A DNA stretch of 64,000 nucleotides, from contig OX326959.1 in NCBI GenBank assembly GCA_946800325.1, positions 4,794,501-4,858,500 on the forward strand, read 5' to 3'. The DNA comes from Luzula sylvatica (lineage: Eukaryota > Streptophyta > Magnoliopsida > Poales > Juncaceae). A program made the translations under genes and the position numbers. This document shows, one piece after another, positions 1 to 12,555 of the stretch. The stretch's first letter is position 1; each line of letters opens with the position of its first letter. The notes below the pieces were generated by a model that saw only the letters and a list, made by a program, of their open reading frames with translations, had not been told where the DNA came from and did not search any database.

Positions 1-12
1 TTCAATCCCGGA

Positions 13-28
13 GTTTTTTGAGAAAAAC
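13..28. repeat. Inverted repeat gttttt-tgag-aaaaac (representative)
   Basis: Perfect 6-bp arms flank a 4-base spacer at monomer positions 13-28. The same arms persist in monomers with cgag as spacer, and the motif is present in most cccggag monomers. Confidence 0.8.
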
Positions 29-73
29 ATGAAAAATGAAGTATTTTGATCATTTTAGAGAACTATTTTGGTC

Positions 74-87
74 TTTTTTAGAAAAAA
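74..87. repeat. Inverted repeat tttttt-ag-aaaaaa (representative)
   Basis: Perfect 6-bp arms flank a 2-base spacer at monomer positions 74-87. It is present in most monomers, but disrupted in the ggactcttttag and gtactttttt types. Confidence 0.8.
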
Positions 88-1045
88 TGATAATTGATAT
101 TTTTGAAGGTGTAAGACTTCAGTTTTTGATTTTATTCAAAAAATAGGAAAAATAGATATTTGTATGTAATAGTCTTCAATCCCGGAGTTTTTCGAGAAAA
201 ACATGAAAAATGAAGTATTTTGCTCATTTTAGAGAACTATTTTGGTCTTTTTTAGAAAAAATGATAATTGATATTTTTGAAGGTGTTGGACTTCAGTTTT
301 TGATTTTTCGGAAAAAATTGGAAAAATAGAAATTTGTATGTGTTAGTCTTCAATCACGGAATTTTTTTGGGAAAAACATGAATAATGAAGTATTTTGCTC
401 ATTTTAAAGAAATATTTTGGTTTTTTTTAGAAAAAATGATAATTGATAGTTTTGAAGGTGTTCGACTTCAGTTCTTGATTTTATTCAAAAAATAGGAAAA
501 ATAGAAATTTGTATGTGTAAGTCTTCAATCCCGGAGTTTTTTGAAAAAAACATGAAAAATGAAGTATTTTACTCATTTTAGAGAACTATTTTGGTCTTTT
601 TTAGAAAAAATGATAATCGATATTTTTGAAGGTGTTAGACTTCAGTTTTTTATTTTTTGCAAAAAATAGGAAAAATAGAAATTTGTATGTGTTAGTCTTC
701 AATTATGAAGTTTTTTGAGAAAAACATGAAAAATGAAGTATTTTTCTCATTTTAGAGAACTATTTTGGACTCTTTTAGAAAAAATGATAATTGATATTTT
801 TGAAGGTGTTAGACTTCAGTTTTTGATTTTATGCAAAAAATAGGAAAAATAGATATTTGTATGTAATAGTCTTCAATCCCGGAGTTTTTCGAGAAAAACA
901 TGAAAAATGAAGTATTTTGCTCATTTTAGAGAACTATTCTGGTCTTTTTTAGAAAAAATGATAATTGATATTTTTGAAGGTGTTGGACTTCAGTTTTTGA
1001 TTTTTCGCAAAAAATTGGAAAAATAGAAATTTGTATGTGTTAGTC

Positions 1046-1220
1046 TTCAATCACGGAATTTTTTTGGGAAAAACATGAATAATGAAGTATTTTGCTCATT
1101 TTAGAGAAATATTTTGGTTTTTTTTAGAAAAAATGATAATTGATATTTTTGAAGGTGTTCGACTTCAGTTCTTGATTTTATGCAAAAAATAGGAAAAATA
1201 GAAATTTGTATGTGTAAGTC
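1046..1220 (+). repeat. Representative class C monomer
   Basis: 175 bp, one T longer than the others. Diagnostic sites: acggaattttttt followed by ggg, catgaataatg, gagaaatattttgg, an 8-T run before agaaaaa, gttcgac, and cagttcttg. In the left half C follows B and F. Confidence 0.88.
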
Positions 1221-1394
1221 TTCAATCCCGGAGTTTTTTGAAAATAACATGAAAAATGAAGTATTTTGCTAATTTTAGAGAACTATTTTGGTCTTTTTTA
1301 GAAAAAATGATAATCGATATTTTTGAAGGTGTTAGACTTCAGTTTTTTATTTTTTGCAAAAAATAGGAAAAATAGAAATTTGTATGTGTTAGTC
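1221..1394 (+). repeat. Representative class D monomer
   Basis: 174 bp. Diagnostic sites: ataatcgat (creating an ATCGAT site) and cagttttttattttttgc, which gives the 18-bp palindrome. This particular copy also carries gaaaataacatg and gctaatttt. Confidence 0.88.
1348..1365. repeat. 18-bp perfect palindrome in class D (representative)
   Basis: The sequence tattttttgcaaaaaata equals its own reverse complement. It occurs in D monomers; most other classes retain a 16-bp core (attttttgcaaaaaat) or an imperfect form with atgc. Confidence 0.85.
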
Positions 1395-1569
1395 TTCAAT
1401 CACGGAATTTTTTTGGGAAAAACATGAATAATGAAGTATTTTGCTCATTTTAGAGAAATATTTTGGTTTTTTTTAGAAAAAATGATAATTGATATTTTTG
1501 AAGGTGTTCGACTTCAGTTCTTGATTTTATGCAAAAAATAGGAAAAATAGAAATTTGTATGTGTAAGTC

Positions 1570-1743
1570 TTCAATCCCGGAGTTTTTTGAGAAAAACATG
1601 AAAAATGAAGTATTTTGATCATTTTAGAGAACTATTTTGGTCTTTTTTAGAAAAAATGATAATTGATATTTTTGAAGGTGTTAGACTTCAGTTTTTGATT
1701 TTATGCAAAAAATAGGAAAAATAGATATTTGTATGTAATAGTC
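1570..1743 (+). repeat. Representative class A monomer
   Basis: 174 bp. Diagnostic sites: cccggag with ttttttgag, gtattttgatc, ggtctttttt, gttagac, tttatgc, and the tail tagatatttgtatgtaatag. The tail is found only between 1 and about 26.9 kb. Confidence 0.88.
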
Positions 1744-1916
1744 TTCAATCCCGGAGTTTTTCGAGAAAAACATGAAAAATGAAGTATTTTGCTCATTTTA
1801 GAGAACTATTTTGGTCTTTTTTAGAAAAAATGATAATTGATATTTTTGAAGGTGTTGGACTTCAGTTTTTGATTTTTCGCAAAAATTGTAAAAAAAGAAA
1901 TTTGTACGTGTTAGTC
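1744..1916 (+). repeat. Representative class B monomer
   Basis: Usually 174 bp (173 here through a lost A). Diagnostic sites: cccggag with tttttcgag, gctcatttt, gttggac, and tttttcgcaaaaa. Class B is confined to the left part of the window. Confidence 0.86.
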
Positions 1917-2614
1917 TTCAATCACGGAATTTTTTCGGGAAAAACATGAATAATGAAGTATTTTGCTCATTTTAGAGAAATATTTTGGTTTTTTTTAGAA
2001 AAAATGATAATTGATATTTTTGAAGGTGTTCGACTTCAGTTCTTGATTTTATGCAAAAAATAGGAAAAATAGAAATTTGTATGTGTAAGTCTTCAATCCC
2101 GGAGTTTTTTGAGAAAAACATGAAAAATGAAGTATTTTGCTCATTTTAGAGAACTATTTTGGTCTTTTTTAGAAAAAATGATAATCGATATTTTTGAAGG
2201 TGTTAGACTTCAGTTTTTTATTTTTTGCAAAAAATAGGAAAAATAGAAATTTGTATGTGTTAGTCTTCAATCACGGAATTTTTTTGGGAAAAACATGAAT
2301 AATGAAGTATTTTGCTCATTTTAGAGAAATATTTTGGTTTTTTTTAGAAAAAATGATAATTGATATTTTTGAAGGTGTTCGACTTCAGTTCTTGATTTTA
2401 TGCAAAAAATAGGAAAAATAGAAATTTGTATGTGTAAGTCTTCAATCCCGGAGTTTTTTGAGAAAAACATGAAAAATGAAGTATTTTGATCATTTTAGAG
2501 AACTATTTTGGTCTTTTTTAGAAAAAATGATAATTGATATTTTTGAAGGTGTTGGACTTCAGTTTTTGATTTTATGCAAAAAATAGGAAAAATAGAAATT
2601 TGTATGTGTAAGTC

Positions 2615-4531
2615 TTCAATCCCGGAGTTTTTTGAGAAAAACATGAAAAATGAAGTATTTTTCTCATTTTAGAGAACTATTTTGGACTCTTTTAGAAAAA
2701 ATGATAATTGATATTTTTGAAGGTGTTAGACTTCAGTTTTTGATTTTATGCAAAAAATAGGAAAAATAGATATTTGTATGTAATAGTCTTCAATCCCGGA
2801 GTTTTTCGAGAAAAACATGAAAAATGAAGTATTTTGCTCATTTTAGAGAACTATTCTGGTCTTTTTTAGAAAAAATGATAATTGATATTTTTGAAGGTGT
2901 TGGACTTCAGTTTTTGATTTTTCGCAAAAAATTGGAAAAATAGAAATTTGTATGTGTTAGTCTTCAATCACGGAATTTTTTTGGGAAAAACATGAATAAT
3001 GAAGTATTTTGCTCATTTTAGAGAAATATTTTGGTTTTTTTTAGAAAAAATGATAATTGATATTTTTGAAGGTGTTCGACTTCAGTTCTTGATTTTATGC
3101 AAAAAATAGGAAAAATAGAAATTTGTATGTGTAAGTCTTCAATCCCGGAGTTTTTTGAAAATAACATGAAAAATGAAGTATTTTGCTAATTTTAGAGAAC
3201 TATTTTGGTCTTTTTTAGAAAAAATGATAATCGATATTTTTGAAGGTGTTAGACTTCAGTTTTTTATTTTTTGCAAAAAATAGGAAAAATAGAAATTTGT
3301 ATGTGTTAGTCTTCAATCACGGAATTTTTTTGGGAAAAACATGAATAATGAAGTATTTTGCTCATTTTAGAGAAATATTTTGGTTTTTTTTAGAAAAAAT
3401 GATAATTGATATTTTTGAAGGTGTTCGACTTCAGTTCTTGATTTTATGCAAAAAATAGGAAAAATAGAAATTTGTATGTGTAAGTCTTCAATCCCGGAGT
3501 TTTTTGAGAAAAACATGAAAAATGAAGTATTTTGATCATTTTAGAGAACTATTTTAGTCTTTTTTAGAAAAAATGATAATTGATATTTTTGAAGGTGTTA
3601 GACTTCAGTTTTTGATTTTATGCAAAAAATAGGAAAAATAGATATTTGTATGTAATAGTCTTCAATCCCGGAGTTTTTCGAGAAAAACATGAAAAATGAA
3701 GTATTTTGCTCATTTTAGAGAACTATTTTGGTCTTTTTTAGAAAAAATGATAATTGATATTTTTGAAGGTGTTGGACTTCAGTTTTTGATTTTTCGCAAA
3801 AATTGTAAAAAAAGAAATTTGTACGTGTTAGTCTTCAATCACGGAATTTTTTCGGGAAAAACATGAATAATGAAGTATTTTGCTCATTTTAGAGAAATAT
3901 TTTGGTTTTTTTTAGAAAAAATGATAATTGATATTTTTGAAGGTGTTCGACTTCAGTTCTTGATTTTATGCAAAAAATAGGAAAAATAGAAATTTGTATG
4001 TGTAAGTCTTCAATCCCGGAGTTTTTTGAGAAAAACATGAAAAATGAAGTATTTTGCTCATTTTAGAGAACTATTTTGGTCTTTTTTAGAAAAAATGATA
4101 ATCGATATTTTTGAAGGTGTTAGACTTCAGTTTTTTATTTTTTGCAAAAAATAGGAAAAATAGAAATTTGTATGTGTTAGTCTTCAATCACGGAATTTTT
4201 TTGGGAAAAACATGAATAATGAAGTATTTTGCTCATTTTAGAGAAATATTTTGGTTTTTTTTAGAAAAAATGATAATTGATATTTTTGAAGGTGTTCGAC
4301 TTCAGTTCTTGATTTTATGCAAAAAATAGGAAAAATAGAAATTTGTATGTGTAAGTCTTCAATCCCGGAGTTTTTTGAGAAAAACATGAAAAATGAAGTA
4401 TTTTGATCATTTTAGAGAACTATTTTGGTCTTTTTTAGAAAAAATGATAATTGATATTTTTGAAGGTGTTAGACTTCAGTTTTTGATTTTATGCAAAAAA
4501 TAGGAAAAATAGATATTTGTATGTAATAGTA
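2615..4531 (+). repeat. 11-mer higher-order repeat, copy 2 (1917 bp)
   Basis: Monomers start at 2615, 2789, 2963, 3138, 3312, 3487, 3661, 3834, 4009, 4183 and 4358 and match copy 1 class by class, including its private variants. The closing A differs: here it has gttagac and the taatagt tail, whereas copy 1 has gttggac and a C-like gtaagtc tail. The tail junction reads agtattcaat instead of agtcttcaat, a private substitution at the next unit boundary. Confidence 0.92.
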
Positions 4532-5054
4532 TTCAATCCCGGAGTTTTTCGAGAAAAACATGAAAAATGAAGTATTTTGCTCATTTTAGAGAACTATTTT
4601 GGTCTTTTTTAGAAAAAATGATAATTGATATTTTTGAAGGTGTTGGACTTCAGTTTTTGATTTTTCGCAAAAAATTGGAAAAATAGAAATTTGTATGTGT
4701 TAGTCTTCAATCACGGAATATTTTTGGGAAAAACATGAATAATGAAGTATTTTGCTCATTTTAGAGAAATATTTTGGTTTTTTTTAGAAAAAATGATAAT
4801 TGATATTTTTGAAGGTGTTCGACTTCAGTTCTTGATTTTATGCAAAAAATAGGAAAAATAGAAATTTGTATGTGTAAGTCTTCAATCCCGGAGTTTTTTG
4901 AGAAAAACATGAAAAATGAAGTATTTTGCTCATTTTAGAGAACTATTTTGGTCTTTTTTAGAAAAAATGATAATCGATATTTTTGAAGGTGTTAGACTTC
5001 AGTTTTTTATTTTTTGCAAAAAATAGGAAAAATAGAAATTTGTATGTGTTAGTC

Positions 5055-5229
5055 TTCAATCATGAAGTTTTTTGAGAAAAACATGAAAAATGAAGTATTT
5101 TTCTCATTTTAGAGAACTATTTTGGACTCTTTTAGAAAAAATGATAATTGATATTTTTGAAGGTGTTAGACTTCAGTTTTTGATTTTATGCAAAAAATAG
5201 GAAAAATAGAAATTTGTATGTGTTAAGTC
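5055..5229 (+). repeat. Representative class E monomer
   Basis: 175 bp. Diagnostic sites: ttcaatcatgaag in place of ttcaatcccggag (no CpG here), gtatttttctc, ggactctttt, and the tail gtgttaagtc, one base longer than other tails. Confidence 0.87.
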
Positions 5230-5403
5230 TTCAATCCCGAAGTTTTTCGAGAAAAACATGAAAAATGAAGTATTTTGCTCATTTTAGAGAACTATTTTGG
5301 TCTTTTTTAGAAAAAATGATAATTGATATTTTTGAAGGTGTTAGACTTCAGTTTTTGATTTTTTGCAAAAAATTGGAAAAATAGAAATTTGTATGTGTTA
5401 GTC
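5230..5403 (+). repeat. Representative class F monomer
   Basis: 174 bp. Like B at its start (tttttcgag) but with gttagac and attttttgcaaaaaattgg. It nearly always follows E. Confidence 0.84.
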
Positions 5404-8400
5404 TTCAATCACGGAATTTTTTTGGGAAAAACATGAATAATGAAGTATTTTGCTCATTTTAGAGAAATATTTTGGTTTTTTTTAGAAAAAATGATAATTG
5501 ATATTTTTGAAGGTGTTCGACTTCAGTTCTTGATTTTATGCAAAAAATAGGAAAAATAGAAATTTGTATGTGTAAGTCTTCAATCCCGGAGTTTTTTGAG
5601 AAAAACATGAAAAATGAAGTATTTTGATCATTTTAGAGAATTATTTGTTTCTTTTTTAGAAAAAATGATAATTGATATTTTTGAAGGTGTTAGACTTCAG
5701 TTTTTGATTTTATGCAAAAAATAGGAAAAATAGATATTTGTATGTAATAGTCTTCAATCCCGGAGTTTTTCGAGAAAAACATGAAAAATGAAGTATTTTG
5801 CTCATTTTAGAGATCTATTTTGGTCTTTTTTAGAAAAAATGATAATTGATATTTTTGAAGGTGTTGGACTTCAGTTTTTGATTTTTCGCAAAAAATTGGA
5901 AAAATAGAAATTTGTATGTGTTAGTCTTCAATCACGGAATTTTTTCGGGAAAAACATGAATAATGAAGTATTTTGCTCATTTTAGAGAAATATTTTGGTT
6001 TTTTTTAGAAAAAATGATAATTGATATTTTTGAAGGTGTTCGACTTCAGTTCTTGATTTTATGCAAAAAATAGGAAAAATAGAAATTTGTATGTGTAAGT
6101 CTTCAATCCCGGAGTTTTTTGAGAATAACATGAAAAATGAAGTATTTTGCTCATTTTAGAGAACTATTTTGGTCTTTTTTAGAAAAAATGATAATCGATA
6201 TTTTTGAAGGTGTTAGACTTCAGTTTTTTATTTTTTGCAAAAAATAGGAAAAATAGAAATTTGTATGTGTTAGTCTTCAATCATGAAGTTTTTTGAGAAA
6301 AACATGAAAAATGAAGTATTTTTCTCATTTTAGAGAACTATTTTGGACTCTTTTAGAAAAAATGATAATTGATATTTTTGAAGGTGTTAGACTTCAGTTT
6401 TTGATTTTATGCAAAAAATAGGAAAAATAGAAATTTGTATGTGTTAAGTCTTCAATCCCGAAGTTTTTCGAGAAAAACATGAAAAATGAAGTATTTTGCT
6501 CATTTTAGAGAACTATTTTGGTCTTTTTTAGAAAAAATGATAATTGATATTTTTGAAGGTGTTAGACTTCAGTTTTTGATTTTTTGCAAAAAATTGGAAA
6601 AATAGAAATTTGTATGTGTTAGTCTTCAATCACGGAATTTTTTTGGGAAAAACATGAATAATGAAGTATTTTGCTCATTTTAGAGAACTATTTTGGTCTT
6701 TTTTAGAAAAAATGATAATTGATATTTTTGAAGGTGTTAGACTTCAGTTTTTGATTTTTTGCAAAAAATTGGAAAAATAGAAATTTGTATGTGTTAGTCT
6801 TCAATCACGGAATTTTTTCGAGAAAAACATGAAAAATGAAGTATTTTGCTCATTTTAGAGATCTATTTTGGTCTTTTTTAGAAAAAATGATAATTGATAT
6901 TTTTGAAGGTGTTGGACTTCAGTTTTTGATTTTTCGCAAAAAATTGGAAAAATAGAAATTTGTATGTGTTAGTCTTCAATCACGGAATTTTTTCGGGAAA
7001 AACATGAATAATGAAGTATTTTGCTCATTTTAGAGAAATATTTTGGTTTTTTTTAGAAAAAATGATAATTGATATTTTTGAAGGTGTTCGACTTCAGTTC
7101 TTGATTTTATGCAAAAAATAAGAAAAATAGAAATTTGTATGTGTAAGTCTTCAATCCCGGAGTTTTTTGAGAATAACATGAAAAATGAAGTATTTTGCTC
7201 ATTTTAGAGAACTATTTTGGTCTTTTTTAGAAAAAATGATAATCGATATTTTTGCAGGTGTTAGACTTCAGTTTTTTATTTTTTGCAAAAAATATGAAAA
7301 ATAGAAATTTGTATGTGTTAGTCTTCAATCACGGAATTTTTTTGGGAAAAACATGAATAATGAAGTATTTTGCTCATTTTAGAGAAATATTTTGGTTTTT
7401 TTTAGAAAAAATGATAATTGATATTTTTGAAGGTGTTCGACTTCAGTTCTTGATTTTATGCAAAAAATAGGAAAAATAGAAATTTGTATGTGTAAGTCTT
7501 CAATCCCGGAGTTTTTTGAGAAAAACATGACAAATGAAGTATTTTGATCATTTTAGAGAACTATTTTGGTCTTCTTTAGAAAAAATGATAATTGATATTT
7601 TTGAAGGTGTTAGACTTCAGTTTTTGATTTTATGCAAAAAATAGGAAAAATAGATATTTGTATGTAATAGTCTTCAATCCCGGAGTTTTTTGAGAAAAAC
7701 ATGAAAAATGAAGTATTTTGCTCATTTTAGAGAACTATTTTGGTCTTTTTTAGAAAAAATGATAATCGATATTTTTGAAGGTGTTAGACTTCAGTTTTTT
7801 ATTTTTTGCAAAAAATAGGAAAAATAGAAATTTGTATGTGTTAGTCTTCAATCATGAAGTTTTTTGAGAAAAACATGAAAAATGAAGTATTTTTCTCATT
7901 TTAGAGAACTATTTTGGACGCTTTTAGAAAAAATGATAATTGATATTTTTGAAGGTGTCAGACTTCAGTTTTTGATTTTATGCAAAAAATAGGAAAAATA
8001 GAAATTTGTATGTGTTAGTCTTCAATCATGAAGTTTTTTGAGAAAAACATGAAAAATGAAGTATTTTTATCATTTTAGAGAACTATTTTGGACTCTTTTA
8101 GAAAAAATGATAATTGATATTTTTGAAGGTGTTAGACTTCAGTTTTTGATTTTATGCAAAAAATAGGAAAAATAGAAATTTGTATGTGTTAAGTCTTCAA
8201 TCCCGGAGTTTTTCGAGAAAAACATGAAAAATGAAGTATTTTGCTCATTTTAGAGAACTATTTTGGTCTTTTTTAGAAAAAATGACAATTGATATTTTTG
8301 AAGGTGTTAAACTTCAGTTTTTGATTTTTTGCAAAAAATAGGAAAATTTGAAATTTGTATGTGTTAGTCTTCAATCATGGAATTTTTTGAGAAAATCATG

Positions 8401-9416
8401 AAAAATGAAGTATTTTGCTCATTTTAGAGAACTATTTTGGACTCTTTTAGAAAAAATGATAATTGATATTTTTGAAGGTGTTAGACTTCAGTTTTTGATT
8501 TTTTGCAAAAAACTGGAAAAATAGAAATTTGTATGTGTTAGTCTTCAATCACGGAATTTTTTGAGAAAAACATGAAAAATGAAGGATTTTTCTCATTTTA
8601 GAGAACTATTTTGGTCTTTTTTAGAAAAAATGATAATTGATATTTTTGAAGGTGTTAGACTTCAGTTTTTGATTTTTTGCAAAAAATTGGAAAAATAGAA
8701 ATTTGTATGTGTTAGTCTTCAATAACGGAATTTTTTTGGGAAAAACATGAATAATGAAGTATTTTGCTCATTTTAGAGAAATATTTTGGTTTTTTTTAGA
8801 AAAAATGATAATTGATATTTTTGAAGGTGTTCGACTTCAGTTCTTGATTTTATGCAAAAAATAGGAAAAATAGAAATTTGTATGTGTAAGTCTTCAATCC
8901 CGGAGTTTTTTTGAGAAAAACATGACAAATGAAGTATTTTGATCATTTTAGAGAACTATTTTGGTCTTCTTTAGAAAAAATGATAATTGATATTTTTGAA
9001 GGTGTTAGACTTCAGTTTTTGATTTTATGCAAAAAATAGGAAAAATAGATATTTGTATGTAATAGTCTTCAATCCCGGAGTTTTTTGAGAAAAACATGAA
9101 AAATGAAGTATTTTGCTCATTTTAGAGAACTATTTTGGTCTTTTTTAGAAAAAATGATAATCGATATTTTTGAAGGTGTTAGACTTCAGTTTTTTATTTT
9201 TTGCAAAAAATAGGAAAAATAGAAATTTGAATGTGTTAGTCTTCAATCATGAAGTTTTTTGAGAAAAACATGAAAAATGAAGTATATTTATCATTTTAGA
9301 GAACTATTTTGGACTCTTTTAGAAAAAATGATAATTGATATTTTTGAAGGTGTTAGACTTCAGTTTTTGATTTTATGCAAAAAATAGGAAAAATAGAAAT
9401 TTGTATGTGTTAAGTC

Positions 9417-10637
9417 TTCAATCCCGGAGTTTTTCGAGAAAAACATGAAAAATGAAGTATTTTGCTCATTTTAGAGAACTATTTTGGTCTTTTTTAGAAA
9501 AAATGATAATTGATATTTTTGAAGGTGTTAGACTTCAGTTTTTGATTTTTTGCAAAAAATTGGAAAAATAGAATTTTGTATGTGTTAGTCATCAATCACG
9601 GAATGTTTTTGGGAAAAACATGAATAATGAAGTATTTTGCTAATTTTAGAGAAATATTTTGGTTTTTTTTAGAAAAAATGATAATTGATATTTTTGAAGG
9701 TGTTCGACTTCAGTTCTTGATTTTATGCAAAAAATAGGAAAAATAGAAATTTGTATGTGTAAGTCTTCAATCCCGGAGTTTTTTGAGAAAAACATGAAAA
9801 ATGAAGTATTTTGATCATTTTAGAGAACTATTTTGGTCTTTTTTAGAAAAAATGAAAATTGATATTTTTGAAGGTGTTAGACTTCAGTTTTTGATTTTAT
9901 GCAAAAAATAGGAAAAATAGATATTTGTATGTAATAGTCTTCTATCCCGGAGTTTTTCGAGAAAAACATGAAAAATGAAGTATTTTGCTCATTTTAGAGA
10001 ACTATTTTGGTCTTTTTTAGAAAAAATGATAATTGATATTTTTGAAGGTGTTGGACTTCAGTTTTTGATTTTTCGCAAAAAATTGGAAAAATAGAAATTT
10101 GTATGTGTTAGTCTTCAATCACGGAATTTTTTTGGGAAAAACATGAATAATGAAGTATTTTGCTCATTTTAGAGAAATATTTTGGTTTTTTTTAGAAAAA
10201 ATGATAATTGATATTTTTGAAGGTGTTCGACTTCAGTTCTTGATTTTATGCAAAAAATAGGAAAAATAGAAATTTGTATGTGTAAGTCTTCAATCCCGGA
10301 GTTTTTTGAGAAAAACATGAAAAATGAAGTATTTTGCCCATTTTAGAGAACTATTTTGGTCTTTTTTAGAAAAAATGATAATCGATATTTTTGAAGGTGT
10401 TAGACTTCAGTTTTTTATTTTTTGCAAAAAATAGGAAAAATAGAAATTTGTATGTGTTAGTCTTCAATCATGAAGTTTTTTGAGAAAAACATGAAAAATG
10501 AAGTATTTTTCTCATTTTAGAGAACTATTTTGGACTCTTTGAGAAAAAATGAAAATTGATATTTTTGAAGGTGTTAGACTTCAGTTTTTGATTTTATGCA
10601 AACAATAGGAAAAATAGAAATTTGTATGTGTTAAGTC
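9417..10637 (+). repeat. Heptamer HOR F-C-A-B-C-D-E (1221 bp)
   Basis: Starts: 9417 F, 9591 C, 9766 A, 9940 B, 10114 C, 10289 D, 10463 E, next F at 10638. Private marks are agtcatcaatc at the start of C (9588-9598), gaaaattgat in A, ttctatcccgg at the start of B and gcccatttt in D. All reappear about 3488 bp downstream in the 15-mer, which shows this heptamer was its source or sister. Confidence 0.88.
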
Positions 10638-12555
10638 TTCAATCCCGGAGTTTTTCGAGAAAAACATGAAAAATGAAGTATTTTGCTCATTTTAGAGAAC
10701 TATTTTGGTATTTTTTAGAAAAAATGATAATTGATATTTTTGAAGGTGTTAGACTTCAGTTTTTGATTTTTTGCAAAAAATTGGAAAAATAGAAATTTGT
10801 ATGTGTTAGTCTTCAATCACGGAATTTTTTTTGGAAAAACATGAATAATGAAGTATTTTGCTCATTTTAGAGAAATATTTTGGTTTTTTTTAGAAAAAAT
10901 GATAATTGATATTTTTGAAGGTGTTCGACTTCCGTTCTTGATTTTATGCAAAAAATAGGAAAAATAGAAATTTGTATGTGTAAGTCTTCAATCCCGGAGT
11001 TTTTTGAGAAAAACATGAAAAATGAAGTATTTTGATCATTTTAGAGAACTATTTTGGTCTTTTTTAGAAAAAATGATAATTGATATTTTTGAAGGTGTTA
11101 GAGTTCAGTTTTTGATTTTATGCAAAAAATAGGAAAAATAGATATTTGTATGTAATAGTCTTCAATCCCGGATTTTTCGAGAAAAACATGAAAAATGAAG
11201 TATTTTGCTCATTTTAGAGAACTATTTTGGTCTTTTTTAGAAAAAATGATAATTGATATTTTTGAAGGTGTTGGACTTCAGTTTTTGATTTTTCGCAAAA
11301 AATTGGAAAAATAGAAATTTGTATGTGTTAGTCTTCAATCACGGAATTTTTTTGGGAAAAACATGAATAATGAAGTATTTTGCTCATTTTAGAGAAATAT
11401 TTTGGTCTTTTTTAGAAAAAATGATAATCGATATTTTTGAAGGTGTTAGACTTCAGTTTTTTATATTTTGCAAAAAATAGGAAAAATAGAAATTTGTATG
11501 TGTTAGTCTTCAATCATGAAGTTTTTTGAGAAAAACATGAAAAATGAAGTATTTTTCTCATTTTAGAGAACTATTTTGGACTCTTTTAGAAAAAATGATA
11601 ATTGATATTTTTGAAGGTGTCAGACTTCAGTTTTTGATTTTATGCAAAAAATAGGAAAAATAGAAATTTGTATGTGTTAAGTCTTCAATCCCGGAGTTTT
11701 TCGAGAAAAACATGAAAAATGAAGTATTTTGCTCATTTTAGAGAACTATTTTGGTCTTTTTTAGAAAAAATGACAATTGATATTTTTGAAAGTGTTAAAC
11801 TTCAGTTTTTGATTTTTTGCAAAAAATAGGAAAATTTGAAATTTGTATGTGTTAGTCTTCAATCATGGAATTTTTTGAGAAAATCATGAAAAATGAAGTA
11901 TTTTGCTCATTTTAGAGAACTATTTTGGACTCTTTTAGAAAAAATGATAATTGATATTTTTGAAGGTGTTAGACTTCAGTTTTTGATTTTTTGCAAAAAA
12001 TTGGAAAAATAGAAATTTGTATGTGTTAGTCTTCAATCACGGAATTTTTTGAGAAAAACATGAAAAATGAAGGATTTTTCTCATTTTAGAGAACTATTTT
12101 GGTCTTTTTTAGAAAAAATGATAATTGATATTTTTGAAGGTGTTAGACTTCAGTTTTTGATTTTTTCCAAAAAATTGGAAAAATAGAAATTTGTATGTGT
12201 TAGTCTTCAATCACGGAATTTTTTTGGGAAAAACATGAATAATGAAGTATTTTGCTCATTTTAGAGAACAATTTTGGTCTTTTTTAGAAAAAATGATAAT
12301 CGATATTTTTGAAGGTGTTAGACTTCAGTTTTTTATTTTTTGCAAAAAATAGGAAAAATAGAAATTTGTATGTGTTAGTCTTCAATCATGAAGTTTTTTG
12401 AGAAAAACATGAAAAATGAAGTATTTTTATCATTTTAGAGAACTATTTTGGACTCTTTTAGAAAAAATGATAATTGATATTTTTGAAGGTGTTAGACTTC
12501 AGTTTTTGATTTTATGCAAAAAATAGGAAAAATAGAAATTTGTATGTGTTAAGTC
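10638..12555 (+). repeat. Mixed block: F-C-A-B-C/D-E, then F'-G-H and C/D-E
   Basis: Starts: 10638 F, 10812 C, 10987 A, 11161 short B with cccggattttt, 11334 C/D hybrid, 11509 E, 11684 F', 11858 G, 12032 H, 12206 C/D hybrid, 12381 E. Each C/D hybrid begins as C (gaataatg) and ends as D (ataatcgat), so one monomer junction has been lost. The F'-G-H run matches the one at 8196 closely, including the aaaatttgaaatttg tail of F'. Confidence 0.85.
11166..11182 (-). other. CENP-B box-like motif
   Basis: The plus strand reads tcccggatttttcgaga. Against the reverse complement of the minimal CENP-B box (nCCCGnnTnnnnCGAAn), eight of nine defined positions match; the last A is G. Binding is not shown. 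Confidence 0.4.

Larger units (their letters stand above)
1..697 (+). repeat. Four monomers in order A-B-C-D, left edge of window
   Basis: Monomers start at 1 (A), 175 (B), 349 (C) and 524 (D). They carry the class markers seen downstream: the taatagtc tail in A, gttggac in B, gaataatg with gagaaatatt in C, and ataatcgat in D. The array clearly continues to the left of base 1. Confidence 0.9.
698..2614 (+). repeat. 11-mer higher-order repeat, copy 1 (1917 bp)
   Basis: Eleven monomers start at 698, 872, 1046, 1221, 1395, 1570, 1744, 1917, 2092, 2266 and 2441, in class order E/A-B-C-D-C-A-B-C-D-C-A. Private variants prove the pairing with copy 2 exactly 1917 bp downstream: ctattctgg in the first B, gaaaataacatg with gctaatttt in the first D, and a 1-bp-shorter second B ending aaattgtaaaaaaag and gtacgtg. 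The first 12 bases (ttcaattatg) and the final A differ from copy 2, so the duplicated tract begins just inside this unit. Internally it is a pentamer A-B-C-D-C (871 bp) used about twice. Confidence 0.92.
4532..9416 (+). repeat. Heptamer-derived block, order B-C-D-E-F-C-A with rearranged copies
   Basis: Starts and classes: 4532 B, 4706 C, 4881 D, 5055 E, 5230 F, 5404 C, 5579 A, 5753 B, 5927 C, 6102 D, 6276 E, 6451 F, 6625 C/F hybrid, 6800 B-like, 6975 C, 7150 D, 7324 C, 7499 A, 7673 D, 7847 E, 8021 E, 8196 F', 8370 G, 8544 H, 8718 C, 8893 A, 9068 D, 9242 E. The stretch 5055-6275 is one clean 1221-bp heptamer. After 6625 the order breaks: monomers are skipped, doubled (E-E) or replaced by the F'-G-H cassette. 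Confidence 0.85.
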
